In this document: one piece after another, positions 55,028 through 64,000 of the stretch | How positions within the stretch are numbered: the first letter of the stretch is position 1 | How the letters are laid out: each line of letters opens with the position of its first letter | Origin: Hymenochaete sp. R1 | Taxonomy: Eukaryota > Basidiomycota > Agaricomycetes > Hymenochaetales > Hymenochaetaceae | DNA length: 64,000 nucleotides | Direction of reading: 5' to 3' | Assembly: GCA_019400425.1 (NCBI GenBank) | Contig: JAFREE010000011.1 | Coordinates: 186,001-250,000, forward strand | Notes under the pieces: generated by a model | What the model was told of the DNA's origin: nothing | Database searches by the model: none | The model's input: only the letters and a program-made list of their open reading frames with translations | Program-made: the position numbers and the translations under genes

Positions 55028-57757
55028 ATGGCAGACTCTAAAAAACCAGAACAGGTACAGGAGCAGGACGGGGGCGTAGAAACAACCGCAGCAACATCCC
55101 CAATTATCTCAGACTCGGACATCGACGACGACGACGACGATGCTGATAACCACGACGATGAGCACGATCCCGATCCCGATCACGTAGACACAAACACGAC
55201 GCCCGGCGCAGGCTCCTCCTCCTCCCCAGCCCCAACCCAAACCCCGACCGCAACCGCGCCCCCCAAAAAGAAAAAGAAAAAACGCTCAAAAGCCGCCAAG
55301 CTCCTTAACAAACTCGTCCCAGGAACGGGAAAAAACAAAGAAGAAATCCCACAATCGATCGTGGACGAGGTGATGGAGCGCGTGAGGCAGGAGCACGGTT
55401 CTGGGACGGGCGCAGGCGAGGGGGCTGGGGCTGGTGGGACGGACGAGGAGAGCGTGCGGAGGGCGCTTGAGGAGTTGAAGATTATGGATGTGATTAAGGG
55501 GAAGGCGGGTGTTGCTGGGCGGGGACGGAAGGATATGGGCGGACATAAGGTGAGTTGCTTAGTGTCTAGTGTCTAGTGGAGACTGGGACTGGACTGGACG
55601 CTGACGACGGGTGGGTGTGTTCAAAAGTTTTGGGGAACTCAGCCTGTTCCTCAACTCGGTGCGTTTGTGTCGCTCTCTCTTAACCTCATCACCAGACTTA
55701 TCTTATCCTTGACGGTCGTCGCCTGCAGGAGAAGGACCTCCGACGGAGGATGGCTATATCGAGCCTTCCCTTCCCCGCGACCAAGTCCGTCAAGCACCCT
55801 ATCCCCTCCCAAACGACTTTGAATGGTCCGTCGTAGACCTCAACGACTCTAACCAGGTCCGTTCCGTCCTTCCCACATCCCTTGATCATACTCTCTAAAA
55901 AAACCATCACTAAACTCTACTCTTCACCAACTTCGCACCCCCCTCCCCGACACACAGACAAAAGAAGTCTACGACCTCCTCAGCCTCAACTACGTCGAAG
56001 ACGACAACGCCACGTTCCGCTTCAGATACAGCGCCGAGTTCCTCGCGTGGGCGCTCAAGCCCCCCGGGTTCCACAAGGAATGGCACGTCGGCGTCCGCGT
56101 GAGGTCGAACAAGAAGCTCGTCGCGTTCATCTCGGGCGTGCCTGTGACGCTGCGCGTGCGGGGAAGGTGAGGTGGTGTTCTCTGTTTTCCTCGATCGGTT
56201 CTATCCTTTCCTATGAAAAGGATTGTATACTCTTCTGGCACCGTGGAGAGGGTACGGGTGACAGTGACGAAAAGCTGAGCTAACCAAATTTCCTTTTCTC
56301 TTCTTTTTCTTTCAGAGTATTCCAAGCAAGCGAGATCAACTACCTCTGCGTCCACAAGAAGCTACGTTCAAAGCGCCTCGCGCCGGTCCTGATCAAGGAG
56401 GTGACCCGCCAATGCCACCTGAAAGGCGTCTTCCAGGCCATCTACACGGCAGGCGTCGTCCTCCCGACACCTGTGTCGACTTGTCGGTGAGTTGGGCGTT
56501 GGGCGCTTTCGATTTCTTTTGTCTTTTTTTGCCCGGTCCTTCTTTAACGCAATCTGACTCTGACGGTGTTTGTAATTCATTTTGGTTTTTTTTTCTGGTT
56601 TTGGTGTAAATGTTGGCGTTGACATCGTTATTGACATCATCATCGAACGACCCAACTAAAGCTACTTCCACCGCATCCTCAACGTCCCCAAGCTCGTCGA
56701 CGTCGGCTTCACCTACGTCCCCCGCAACATGACCCTCGCACGCATGATCCGGCTCAACCGCCTCGAGTCCGTCCCCGCTCTCGCCCTCTCTTCTACCTCC
56801 ACCTCCTCCACTTCCTCCACCCCGAACGCTAACTCGAACTCGAACTCGAATGGAAGAGGCAGAGGAGGGGGACTGAGAGAAATGCGAGACGCGGACCTTC
56901 CGCAGGTGGCGAGGCTGTATACGCGCTACATGGAGCGCTTCGATATGGTCCCGCTCTTCTCGCTCGACGAGATGCGGCATCAGTTCTTGTCGGGGCTTGG
57001 GAGGCGCCGTGGCTCGGAAAGCGGCTCGGATGGTAGCTCGAACGGTGCCAGCGGAGAAGGCAAAGGCGAAGGCGGCGAAGGAAAGGAAGGAGAGAGGGGA
57101 TGGAAAGGGAAGAGGGAGGGACAGGTGGTTTGGTCGTACGTTGTCGAAGAACCGGGTACACAATCGCAATCGCAATCGCAACCGCAATCGCAACCACCGC
57201 GCATAACGGACTTCTTCACGTTCTACTCCCTCCCGTCGACGATCATGCAGTCCCCCAAACACGACACCCTCGAGGCGGCCTACCTCTTCTACTACGCCTC
57301 CGACGCTGCCTTCTCCGAGTCTCCTGCTGCCGGGGTGGATTCTACCAACGCAAACTCAAACGCAAACGCAAACGCAAACGCGGACGCAGACGCGAAGCTA
57401 AAGAAAAGGCTAGTCGAGCTGGTGGGCGACGCGTTAGTGGTGGCGAAGGAGGCGGGGTTCGACGTGTTCAACGCGTTGACGCTCATGGATAATTACCAGT
57501 TCTTGCAGGATTTGAGGGTGAGTGCTTCCTGTCCACCAACTTGTCTTATTTCTATGTAGAGTTGGTTCACTGACTTGACTCTTTCCTCCCTCCCTCCCTC
57601 CCGCCCCCCCCCCCCCCAAACACACACAACATAGTTCGGCTCAGGAGACGGCCTCCTCAACTTCTACCTCTACAACTGGCGCACCGCGCCTCTCGCGGGC
57701 GTGAACGACGCTGGGGGGACGGACAAGGGGAGGGGCGTCGGGGTCGTTATGCTCTAG
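55028..57757 (+). CDS. NMT1: Glycylpeptide N-tetradecanoyltransferase (N-myristoyltransferase)
   Basis: Seven exons (55028-55549, 55628-55658, 55729-55856, 55958-56166, 56316-56486, 56662-57517, 57635-57757) give 679 residues. The enzyme transfers myristate to N-terminal glycine. Landmarks: [156 protein letters not shown], and the terminal VGVVML, whose carboxylate is catalytic. The protein is longer than the usual 420-550 because of an N-terminal acidic/Lys part and four simple inserts in exon 6. Exon 2 is 31 bp. Confidence 0.95.
57604..57617. repeat. C14 tract inside NMT1 intron 6
   Basis: Fourteen C after ccctccctcccg, only 13 bases upstream of the AACATAG acceptor. Confidence 0.9.
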
Positions 57758-58740
57758 CTTTGGGAGAGGGAGAGGGGGATAAGAGGGGGGATAAGAGGGT
57801 ATTCGTTCGTCTTGTGTGTGTTGGTTCGTCGTGAAAGTTCGTTGTGAGGGTTTGGAGGAAGAGAGGGTGAGGGGTCGTCGGTATTGGTATTGGGGTGGTA
57901 CGTACTCGTGCTTGTACCCGTACTGGTGAGGTACGGAGAAGGGGGTAAGGAAAGGGAACGGGGTCACAGAACTCGAGATTCCCGTAGGAAGTTGTTCGAA
58001 TACAATGTATACACGAAAGATTTGTGCGATCGTGTGTGCGTGCACGTGTGGGAGGGGGGGGGGGCTTGAAAATACGGATATCTTATTATCTTGGGTTTAT
58101 GTCGCTATTTGTGTTAGCGTTAGCTGTAAGATCGCGTGGATCGATGAGCGCAGACGGAGACGGAGGGTGGTACTACAGTACAGTAATACAGTAGTTGACG
58201 GTTGTAGTTGTGTAGTTGTTGTAGGGAGTTCGTCACAATGTTGATGTCGTCGGACAGGACAGAGCAGAATTTGAACGAGCCGCTTTCCATATTTCTTTTT
58301 TCTCGTTTTTGGTTCTGGTATTCAGGTTGAGATGCATCGTCGCGTGGTTCACGGTCCATGGTTAATGTCAGTAGTTCATGGATCGTTCAAAAATATGAGG
58401 CATCATCGTCATGATTCACGATATACCAGTACATACAATGATACATGTGTCTACAACTGTACTACAAGTAGCCTGCCAGTGAGTGAGCATCAGAGTCCCT
58501 ATAGCTATATCCTATCCCGGGCCTATCCGATGTCACTAGCAGCACCGCACCGCACTTCTACACACAACTTGAATGGCATGTTACGCAACAGAAAATGCGA
58601 ATTGACTTGGAGGCGGATTCCAATGTTCGAAGCTGAATGCTCGAAGCTGAACTTGAACTTGAATGTTCGAATTGGAAAGTGATCGTCCATCTCCATCGTC
58701 TCCTTGGGCCCACGGCCGTGTGTCGTGTCGATCGCTTCCA
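57758..58740. other. Gene-free spacer downstream of NMT1
   Basis: NMT1 3' region, an 11-base G tract (58054-58064) and mixed sequence. No gene is supported. Confidence 0.4.
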
Positions 58741-59420
58741 TTAGCCGACAACTTTGAGCTTGAATTTTTTTTTCGAACGCAGCGTCAGAGTCAGAGCTGA
58801 CCGGCAACCTCCACTGGCAACGGACAACCTCTTTCACCCGTATGTAGTATGTGATATATTCGAGTTCTTCTGTCAGTCGGAGCCTCAGAGGCGGCCCGTG
58901 GAAGCGCAAGACTCGGATGACTTCGAGTTTCCAGTCACGGTGCACCGTGCTAGTGGAGAATTCAAGCTGGTGCAAACGTACCACCGGTCCACCGTGCCAG
59001 CAGCGGCACTCATTGCTCCCACGTTTTTCTTGCATCATCCGAGTCCGCGATCGCCCTACTAGCAGTGGCGGTAAGATATCAAACATTCCAAAAAAAAAAA
59101 AGTACATTGCTCCTAAAACTTCGCCTTCGAGCGCCCAAGTACCAGTAGGACCATCCATCGGCGAGCCTGATTCTCAGGCTGACACTAAAGACAAAGACAA
59201 AGGCCCATGGAAGGACCTGAAGTGGGATCGTATCATCCGGTGGCAAGTGGCAACGACGACGATGGCGAAAGTATTCCTTATCCACTGGCATCCTTGAAGT
59301 AGTGCGCTGGCTCCAGCAGCCAGTGGTTCAGGTGCGACTCATGACGAGGAAGATTCCATTGTCAAGCGGGGACTTGAAGGAGGCTCTCGTTCGCAACATC
59401 CACGCGCTCGATTCTTGTTC
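58741..59420 (+). pseudogene. Coding-like remnant in shifting frames, family unknown
   Basis: Plus-strand peptides look coding in successive frames. VQDSDDF-type EFPVTVHRASGEFKLVQTYH comes from about 58880-58980, then a stop; KKKKYIAPKTSPSSAQVPVG with KGPWKDLKWDRIIRWQV from 59090-59260; and SGSGATHDEEDSIVKRGLEG from 59320-59390. No splice set joins them. A minus-strand open frame (58523-59158) overlaps but is less coding-like. It may be a decayed gene or the transposed end of one. Confidence 0.2.
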
Positions 59421-60168
59421 TCGTATCTGGAGATAATTTTGCATCATGATTCTGTAGGCCAGATACAAAACTAGACATCGATCTCAAATGAAAGATGTGG
59501 GTTATAAGCACTATTGTGGACGCATACAAACAGTCGGGTGTGCTAAACTTACTTGGGCTTCGGAAAGTAGAGCGTGGCCTTGATAAGGGCGACGAGATGG
59601 TGCAACCTTCAATCTTACAGCGTGAGTACTTTGCATCGACTCGGAATGAACTGTGCGGGAGTTGGCCCTCGCTTTGCAATTTGACCCACATAATCGTATA
59701 TAGGTGCTTTGAAAATCCAGATCTTGCATCCCTCATCCATTCCGAGTCCTTTTCTATCTCCAGCGACCTGCCAAGCTCATTCCTTAGAATTGAAGGACTT
59801 CCAAGTCGTTACCTGGAGAAATTGCTGCATCCACCTCGCAAATTCTATCATACCAGGCGTTCATTCAGTATCTGATCTTTTCGGAAAGTATTATACAAAT
59901 CTCACCTCAGAGGCCTATCTCTTGATTCTCCCCGAATCGTTTCTACTGAAAAATCAATCTCGGGTGAATTACACCAAGTAAGCCTAGTATCCTTCCAATG
60001 AAACTGTTAAAGCACGTTGACTTACTCACCTCATCCGTTCAAGTTAAACATCTCAGACCACATCGCGATTTCTCGTAAGAACCCCTCCGACATAGTATCT
60101 AGAAGCTGTAAAGATAAACGCGACCCGTTACACATTTGTCAAATCATCTGCACCACTGCACCATCTCG
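59421..60168. promoter_or_regulatory. 5' flank of family member B1
   Basis: Contains the words TTCATTCAGTA (59860-59870) and AAATCTCACCTC (59897-59908), which recur in the same order upstream of B2 (61890-61900 and 61922-61933). An open frame at 59495-59875 has no motif and is thought to be chance. Confidence 0.45.
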
Positions 60169-61401
60169 ATGTCAAAGCCGCTAAGAGAACTTGCCCCAAG
60201 GCCTTCGAACGTGGCTACCACTGGCAGTGATCCTTCCTTTGAAGAACCCGGCGCTGAAATCAAGGGGAAGAAACGATCCAGAGTTGCGGATGATGTAGAG
60301 CGAGTCCCTCATCCGTCCTCTCGTAGCAGTGACTCAAGACCGACATCCGGAAAGAACGTCATTGATGCGAGCTTGTCTAAAGCAAAGGAAACTCTTATTT
60401 GCAATGCACACGGACTGCACGCAGCTCGCCTGGCCGTACTTGCCCAGGGCAGCGACGATGAGCGCGTGATCCGTCAACTTTGGAGAGAGCTCGAGTTGGC
60501 TCAGAAGCGGGTGAATATGTCGGTTAAGACGATAAACTCGAAGAGATCTGGTGTAGACGTCATGCCGGAGTCTTCATCGATCTCGCTGATGTTTCGGGAC
60601 GCCGCAGAAGCCGTCAATGAACTGAAGGGGTTTATTAGGTTCCCTCACTGCAAAGGCCAGGTGATCCCTTCTATTATCAAGGACAGCCTTTCGAATTATC
60701 ATGCCGAACGGATAAAGCAACTCGAATCTCGAAGTCTCACCGAGAGTGACGCGCACGAGCAGGCTGCAGCTCATGCTGTCCGGTCTGCCGAGCGCTTTTC
60801 TACTTCCGAGCTCAACGCGTATAAGGCCCATAGTGCTCGATGGCGTGTGCTCGGTACCTCGGGTGATGTCCAGGATGTGATCGATGCGTGGAAAAAGGTC
60901 GAGAAGACTGAGAGCACCCAGAAACATTACCACAACGAACAACAGAAAAAGAAAAACATCACCAATGCTCCTCCAGGGACAGGAAACGACGAGTCACTCC
61001 AAGGAATAGACGCTATCCCCGCAGGAATCGACGACGACGAGTACGAGAAAGTTGAAAAGGCTCGACGCGCTCTCACGCACGAGAGACGCCTTCTCGTTCA
61101 GAAGTATAACAAATGGATGAAGGCTAATGAAGACTCCAAGGAGGAGGAGAAAAAAACAATGGATAATTACCTGGAGGACGTTTATAACTTCCGCCGCGAA
61201 AATATTCTCAAGAATTTCCTACAATGCACTGACGCAGACGCTTTGACCAGAGCGGAAGCCTATAATGTCTTTAGTAAAGAAGGACGGTCTGTAGCTGATA
61301 TCGATACAGAAGAATCGGCGTTCATGACGGTTCCCGAAGAATACAATGACGGCTGGGTTACGTTCGCCCTCAACGACCTTTCTGCGAATACTAGGGAGTA
61401 A
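60169..61401 (+). CDS. Unnamed helical-duplication family, member B1
   Basis: Single-exon gene of 410 residues from ATG 60169 (MSKPLRELAPRPS). N-terminal basic cluster KGKKRSR, then HPSSRSSDSRP. Half one: NAHGLHAARLAVL..IRQLW (79-105), MFRDAAEAVNELKGF (141-155) and YHAERIKQLESRSLTESDAH (177-196). Half two: HSARWRVLGTSGD..AW (221-241), EYEKVEKARRALTHE (291-305) and YNFRRENILKNFLQCTDADA (339-358). The two halves align block for block, and the blocks match A1, A2 and A4. It has charged coiled-coil stretches (HYHNEQQKKK, EDSKEEEKKT). The C-terminal 40 residues (VPEEYNDGWVTFALNDL) are specific to subgroup B. No known domain. Function unknown. Confidence 0.78.
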   Translation: MSKPLRELAPRPSNVATTGSDPSFEEPGAEIKGKKRSRVADDVERVPHPSSRSSDSRPTSGKNVIDASLSKAKETLICNAHGLHAARLAVLAQGSDDERVIRQLWRELELAQKRVNMSVKTINSKRSGVDVMPESSSISLMFRDAAEAVNELKGFIRFPHCKGQVIPSIIKDSLSNYHAERIKQLESRSLTESDAHEQAAAHAVRSAERFSTSELNAYKAHSARWRVLGTSGDVQDVIDAWKKVEKTESTQKHYHNEQQKKKNITNAPPGTGNDESLQGIDAIPAGIDDDEYEKVEKARRALTHERRLLVQKYNKWMKANEDSKEEEKKTMDNYLEDVYNFRRENILKNFLQCTDADALTRAEAYNVFSKEGRSVADIDTEESAFMTVPEEYNDGWVTFALNDLSANTRE

Positions 61402-62266
61402 GATATATATTCTTAACAGAATGGGTTCGTACCATAACCACGAAGAGCAGTGCCAGCGTACGGAGTTGCTAAGCTATCGTCGCAACGTTTTTATTATTAT
61501 TTTCAACCTAAAATAGGGTCATTGTTTTTCTGCTTATCAACGAATTATATGCGTCAGTTTCTAAAAGCTGGTAAAAATTTATTCGAGAACCTCGACGCAC
61601 ACTCGCAATACTCGGGTAGCTTGAGGACTTGGCCAAGAGCAAACAAATAGCAGGCGAAATCATCGAACATATGGGTAATGGAGCCCTTTGCGTTTAAAGT
61701 TAGCAAAGATTCAAGTATAAATAAGCGCTGAATGTCGTCATGTATCTCTCACCTGTTCTTTTACCGCCAACAGCATCGTCCCAGATCTAAGTCTCCCGAC
61801 TTGTGAATCATTCGAGTCGTTGTGTGAATCAACTACTGAATTCACCCCGACTTATCTCAAGACATCGACTGACTGCGTTGTATCAGATATTCATTCAGTA
61901 CTTGAGCTGAAAGACATTTGAAAATCTCACCTCTCTGATCCAGGTTGACGGCACCTTGACCGATTCAATTACTCAAACTCGTCGCAGCCTAACTATCCGA
62001 TCCCTACTCATTCGCCACCGACAACTGCGTAAGTCTTATCATACTATTTGATTGGACTGCGCACCTCTGCCCATTCACCAGCCCAGTCTATAAAGAACTT
62101 CCTGTCCATCGCTGCACTGTGATCGCACCCAGATCTGCTGTTGCAACTAGGTTGCATCAAAGTTCAAACCTTCTATTGACTCTCGAGTCTCTAGACGCAA
62201 AGTGCAAAGTGCATCGTCCAAGTACTCGTTCCTCCCTCTTTTCCAAGCTAACTACTACTGTTGACA
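61402..62266. promoter_or_regulatory. Spacer between B1 and B2
   Basis: B1 3' region and the B2 5' flank with the shared words given for B1. A short open frame near 61450-61650 is not supported. Confidence 0.45.
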
Positions 62267-63427
62267 ATGCCGGACTCCCCAACGAAGGGAACGTCGGAGC
62301 TCGTCAATATCCCTATTGATCCGAGCCTTGTCAACCCGAACGGCGAGCCAAGCACAGGTAGCAAAAGCCAAAGGAAGAAGCGCAAACGCGGCACACAAGA
62401 TGCTGGAGGTTCCCCTCATTCACCTTCACTTGGTAGCGGTTCGAAGAAGGCTCGCGGCTATGAGGAGGACTTAACAAAAGCAAAAGATACACTTCTTTGC
62501 AATGCCCATGGAATCCATTCGGCTGAACTCGCCGTATTGGCCAAAGGCGGTGACGATGAGGACGAGATCTGCCGACTCTGGAGAGAGCTCGAGCTGTCCA
62601 AGAAGCGGGTGGTTAATTCGCTAGACACGACGAAAAAATATGGCATTACCATGCCTTCGTCGATTTCGCCAATGTTCAAGGATGTGAAGCAGGCTATTGG
62701 GACGTTACGAAAATATCTCACGAACCCTAGCCGTAAAACTGCGGTCCCAATATTCCGCAAAGATGTCCTCCCACACTACCATGTTGAACGCATGAAGCAG
62801 CTCCAGTTGTTAAAGCTCACCGAAGAAGAGGCACAAAACCGTGCTGATTCTCACGCAAAGCTCGCGACTGATCGCCTTTCGACTTACGAGCTCAATGTAC
62901 ATAAAGTCCACTGTGCTCGATGGCGTGTACTCGGTACCTCGGGCGACATCGAGGCCGTGATGGCGGCATGGAAAGAAGTTAAGAAGACTGAGAACACCCT
63001 GAGGGAACAGAAAAGCGCATTGAAAAAGAAACTCAACGACCAAATGCCCCAATCCACCAAAATCGACGACGACGAATATCGAAAGGTCGAAAAGGCACGA
63101 CGTTCATTGGCACAAGAAAAACGCTTCCTCGTCATGAAGTACAACAATTGGTTGAACGCAGGCGAAGACAAAGAGGAGAAGAAGAAAGTACTGGATTCCC
63201 ATCTGGAGAACGAGTATAATGTCAATCGCAGAGCAATTCTTGCGACTCTCAAGTACACCGATAAGGATGCTATGGACCGAGCAGACGCATATGATGTCTC
63301 TCGTAAAAGAAAGGAAATTCAATCTGCGGCCGATGAGTCGGCATTTTATGACAAAGAAAGCATGGAGACGTGGCTTACAGTTCCCCTAGAAGATATTTTC
63401 GGGGCAACAAGTGAGTGGAATATGTAG
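62267..63427 (+). CDS. Unnamed helical-duplication family, member B2
   Basis: Single-exon gene of 386 residues from ATG 62267 (MPDSPTKGTSEL). It lies about 870 bp downstream of B1 in the same direction. N-terminal basic cluster RKKRKRG, then GGSPHSPSLGSGS. Half one: NAHGIHSAELAVL..CRLW, MFKDVKQAIGTLRKY and YHVERMKQLQLLKLTEEEAQ. Half two: HCARWRVLGTSGD..AAW, EYRKVEKARRSLAQE and YNVNRRAILATLKYTDKDAM. The last 25 residues (ESMETWLTVPLEDIFGATSE) keep the subgroup B ending. Similarity to B1 is clear through the whole body, with one small length difference near the middle (the B1 linker NAPPGTGNDESLQG is absent). Both frames are intact. Function unknown. Confidence 0.78.
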   Translation: MPDSPTKGTSELVNIPIDPSLVNPNGEPSTGSKSQRKKRKRGTQDAGGSPHSPSLGSGSKKARGYEEDLTKAKDTLLCNAHGIHSAELAVLAKGGDDEDEICRLWRELELSKKRVVNSLDTTKKYGITMPSSISPMFKDVKQAIGTLRKYLTNPSRKTAVPIFRKDVLPHYHVERMKQLQLLKLTEEEAQNRADSHAKLATDRLSTYELNVHKVHCARWRVLGTSGDIEAVMAAWKEVKKTENTLREQKSALKKKLNDQMPQSTKIDDDEYRKVEKARRSLAQEKRFLVMKYNNWLNAGEDKEEKKKVLDSHLENEYNVNRRAILATLKYTDKDAMDRADAYDVSRKRKEIQSAADESAFYDKESMETWLTVPLEDIFGATSEWNM

Positions 63428-64000
63428 TATCAGTGAGATGTGATCATACCGTTCTTCGGGTGGGAGGCTTGTTGCATACTTCATATGACTTCTTCTTAAT
63501 TTATATTTAATACTTGTGTATAGCCGTTCTCTATGTAAGTGGCAATTAAGGTAAGCGTACGCGGGTATCGTCCATTCACTTTGTTATTAGCGCTCTCGTC
63601 CCTAAATAATTTGAAAAAGATGCGAGCATGTGTCAAAGCCCAGCACTGGGAAAATACTCATTGGAAAACACGATGCAACAAACTCACATTGTAGAACAGT
63701 GAAAGGTGTTTTTGAATACGATAAAACCAGAGTGCTACGATTCTGAGCTAGTGCTAGTCGAGAGTTTTACGCGATAAGTGCATTCCCTTCCAAGCTCCTA
63801 AGACTCACATATACAACCCGTGTGGGCTGGAAAGACTTACGTGAATTGAGGGCATGAATCCGAGCAAACGAGTCAATCTATGAATCACAATGAACCTCCG
63901 TATCGCAAAGTGATGGAAGCACCTACGTAAATCTCCGGAAATCACTACTTTGCAACCCTTGCCCGCTTCCCAAGCGCCCTATTTGAATCCATAAACTTTC
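63428..64000. other. Trailing spacer
   Basis: B2 3' region and further AT-rich sequence up to the window edge. No gene is seen. Confidence 0.4.

Noticed and set aside
58523..59158. A 211-codon minus-strand gene
   Set aside because: Composition is not coding-like, there is no motif, and the opposite strand has better coding peptides.

Overview
The window is nuclear DNA of a filamentous basidiomycete, most likely an agaricomycete. Genes are dense and split by many short introns (mostly about 48-75 bp, GT-AG, with two GC-AG cases). Proteins resemble fungal housekeeping families, and there are no bacterial operons or ribosome-binding sites. About twenty conserved genes, one tRNA-Phe and an unnamed multi-copy gene family can be read.

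Layout. 0-9.5 kb: a DapA-type aldolase, an unknown protein, a PQ-loop vacuolar transporter and the tRNA pseudouridine synthase PUS4, all on the minus strand. 9.5-11.9 kb: simple repeats and no convincing gene. 11.9-14.9 kb: two tandem members of the unnamed family (minus). 15.5-18.5 kb: an SGNH/CE16-type esterase and a mitochondrial carrier (minus). 19-27 kb: an RRN6-like Pol I factor (+), UBA3 (-) and NPR2 (+). 27.9-32 kb: Ran/GSP1 (-), mitochondrial uS13 (-) and the XAP5/FAM50 protein (+). 32.4-36.6 kb: a broken copy, an intact copy and a fragment of the unnamed family (+). 37-49.4 kb: UFD1, tRNA-Phe, an F-box-like protein, BCS1, BUD23, RCL1, mitochondrial uL3 and PP4 regulatory subunit 2. 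49.4-53.8 kb: a gene-free tract rich in AATATTAAT words and short tandem repeats. 53.8-57.8 kb: an aminodeoxychorismate lyase-like enzyme and N-myristoyltransferase, divergent. 57.8-64 kb: decayed sequence, then two more tandem members of the unnamed family (+).

The most original content is the unnamed family: four further intact genes plus one more (five intact in total) and two pseudogenes, in three clusters between housekeeping genes. All have a short basic, nuclear-localisation-like N-terminus, usually followed by a Pro/Ser stretch. They then show a helical body that reads as two copies of one unit (H..R..VL..I..W, then [FY][DE].V..[AI]...L, then Y...R...L....T...A). The two minus-strand copies share a flanking element at the same distance from the start codon. 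I cannot assign this family to any domain I know.

Several conserved genes serve ribosome production (RRN6-like, BUD23, RCL1) or mitochondria (uS13m, uL3m, BCS1, a carrier). Close divergent pairs (BUD23/RCL1, UBA3/NPR2, uS13m/XAP5) probably share promoters. Exon borders are given where a frame-consistent splice pair was found; starts and some inner exons of RRN6, the carrier, UBA3, BUD23 and RCL1 are less certain.
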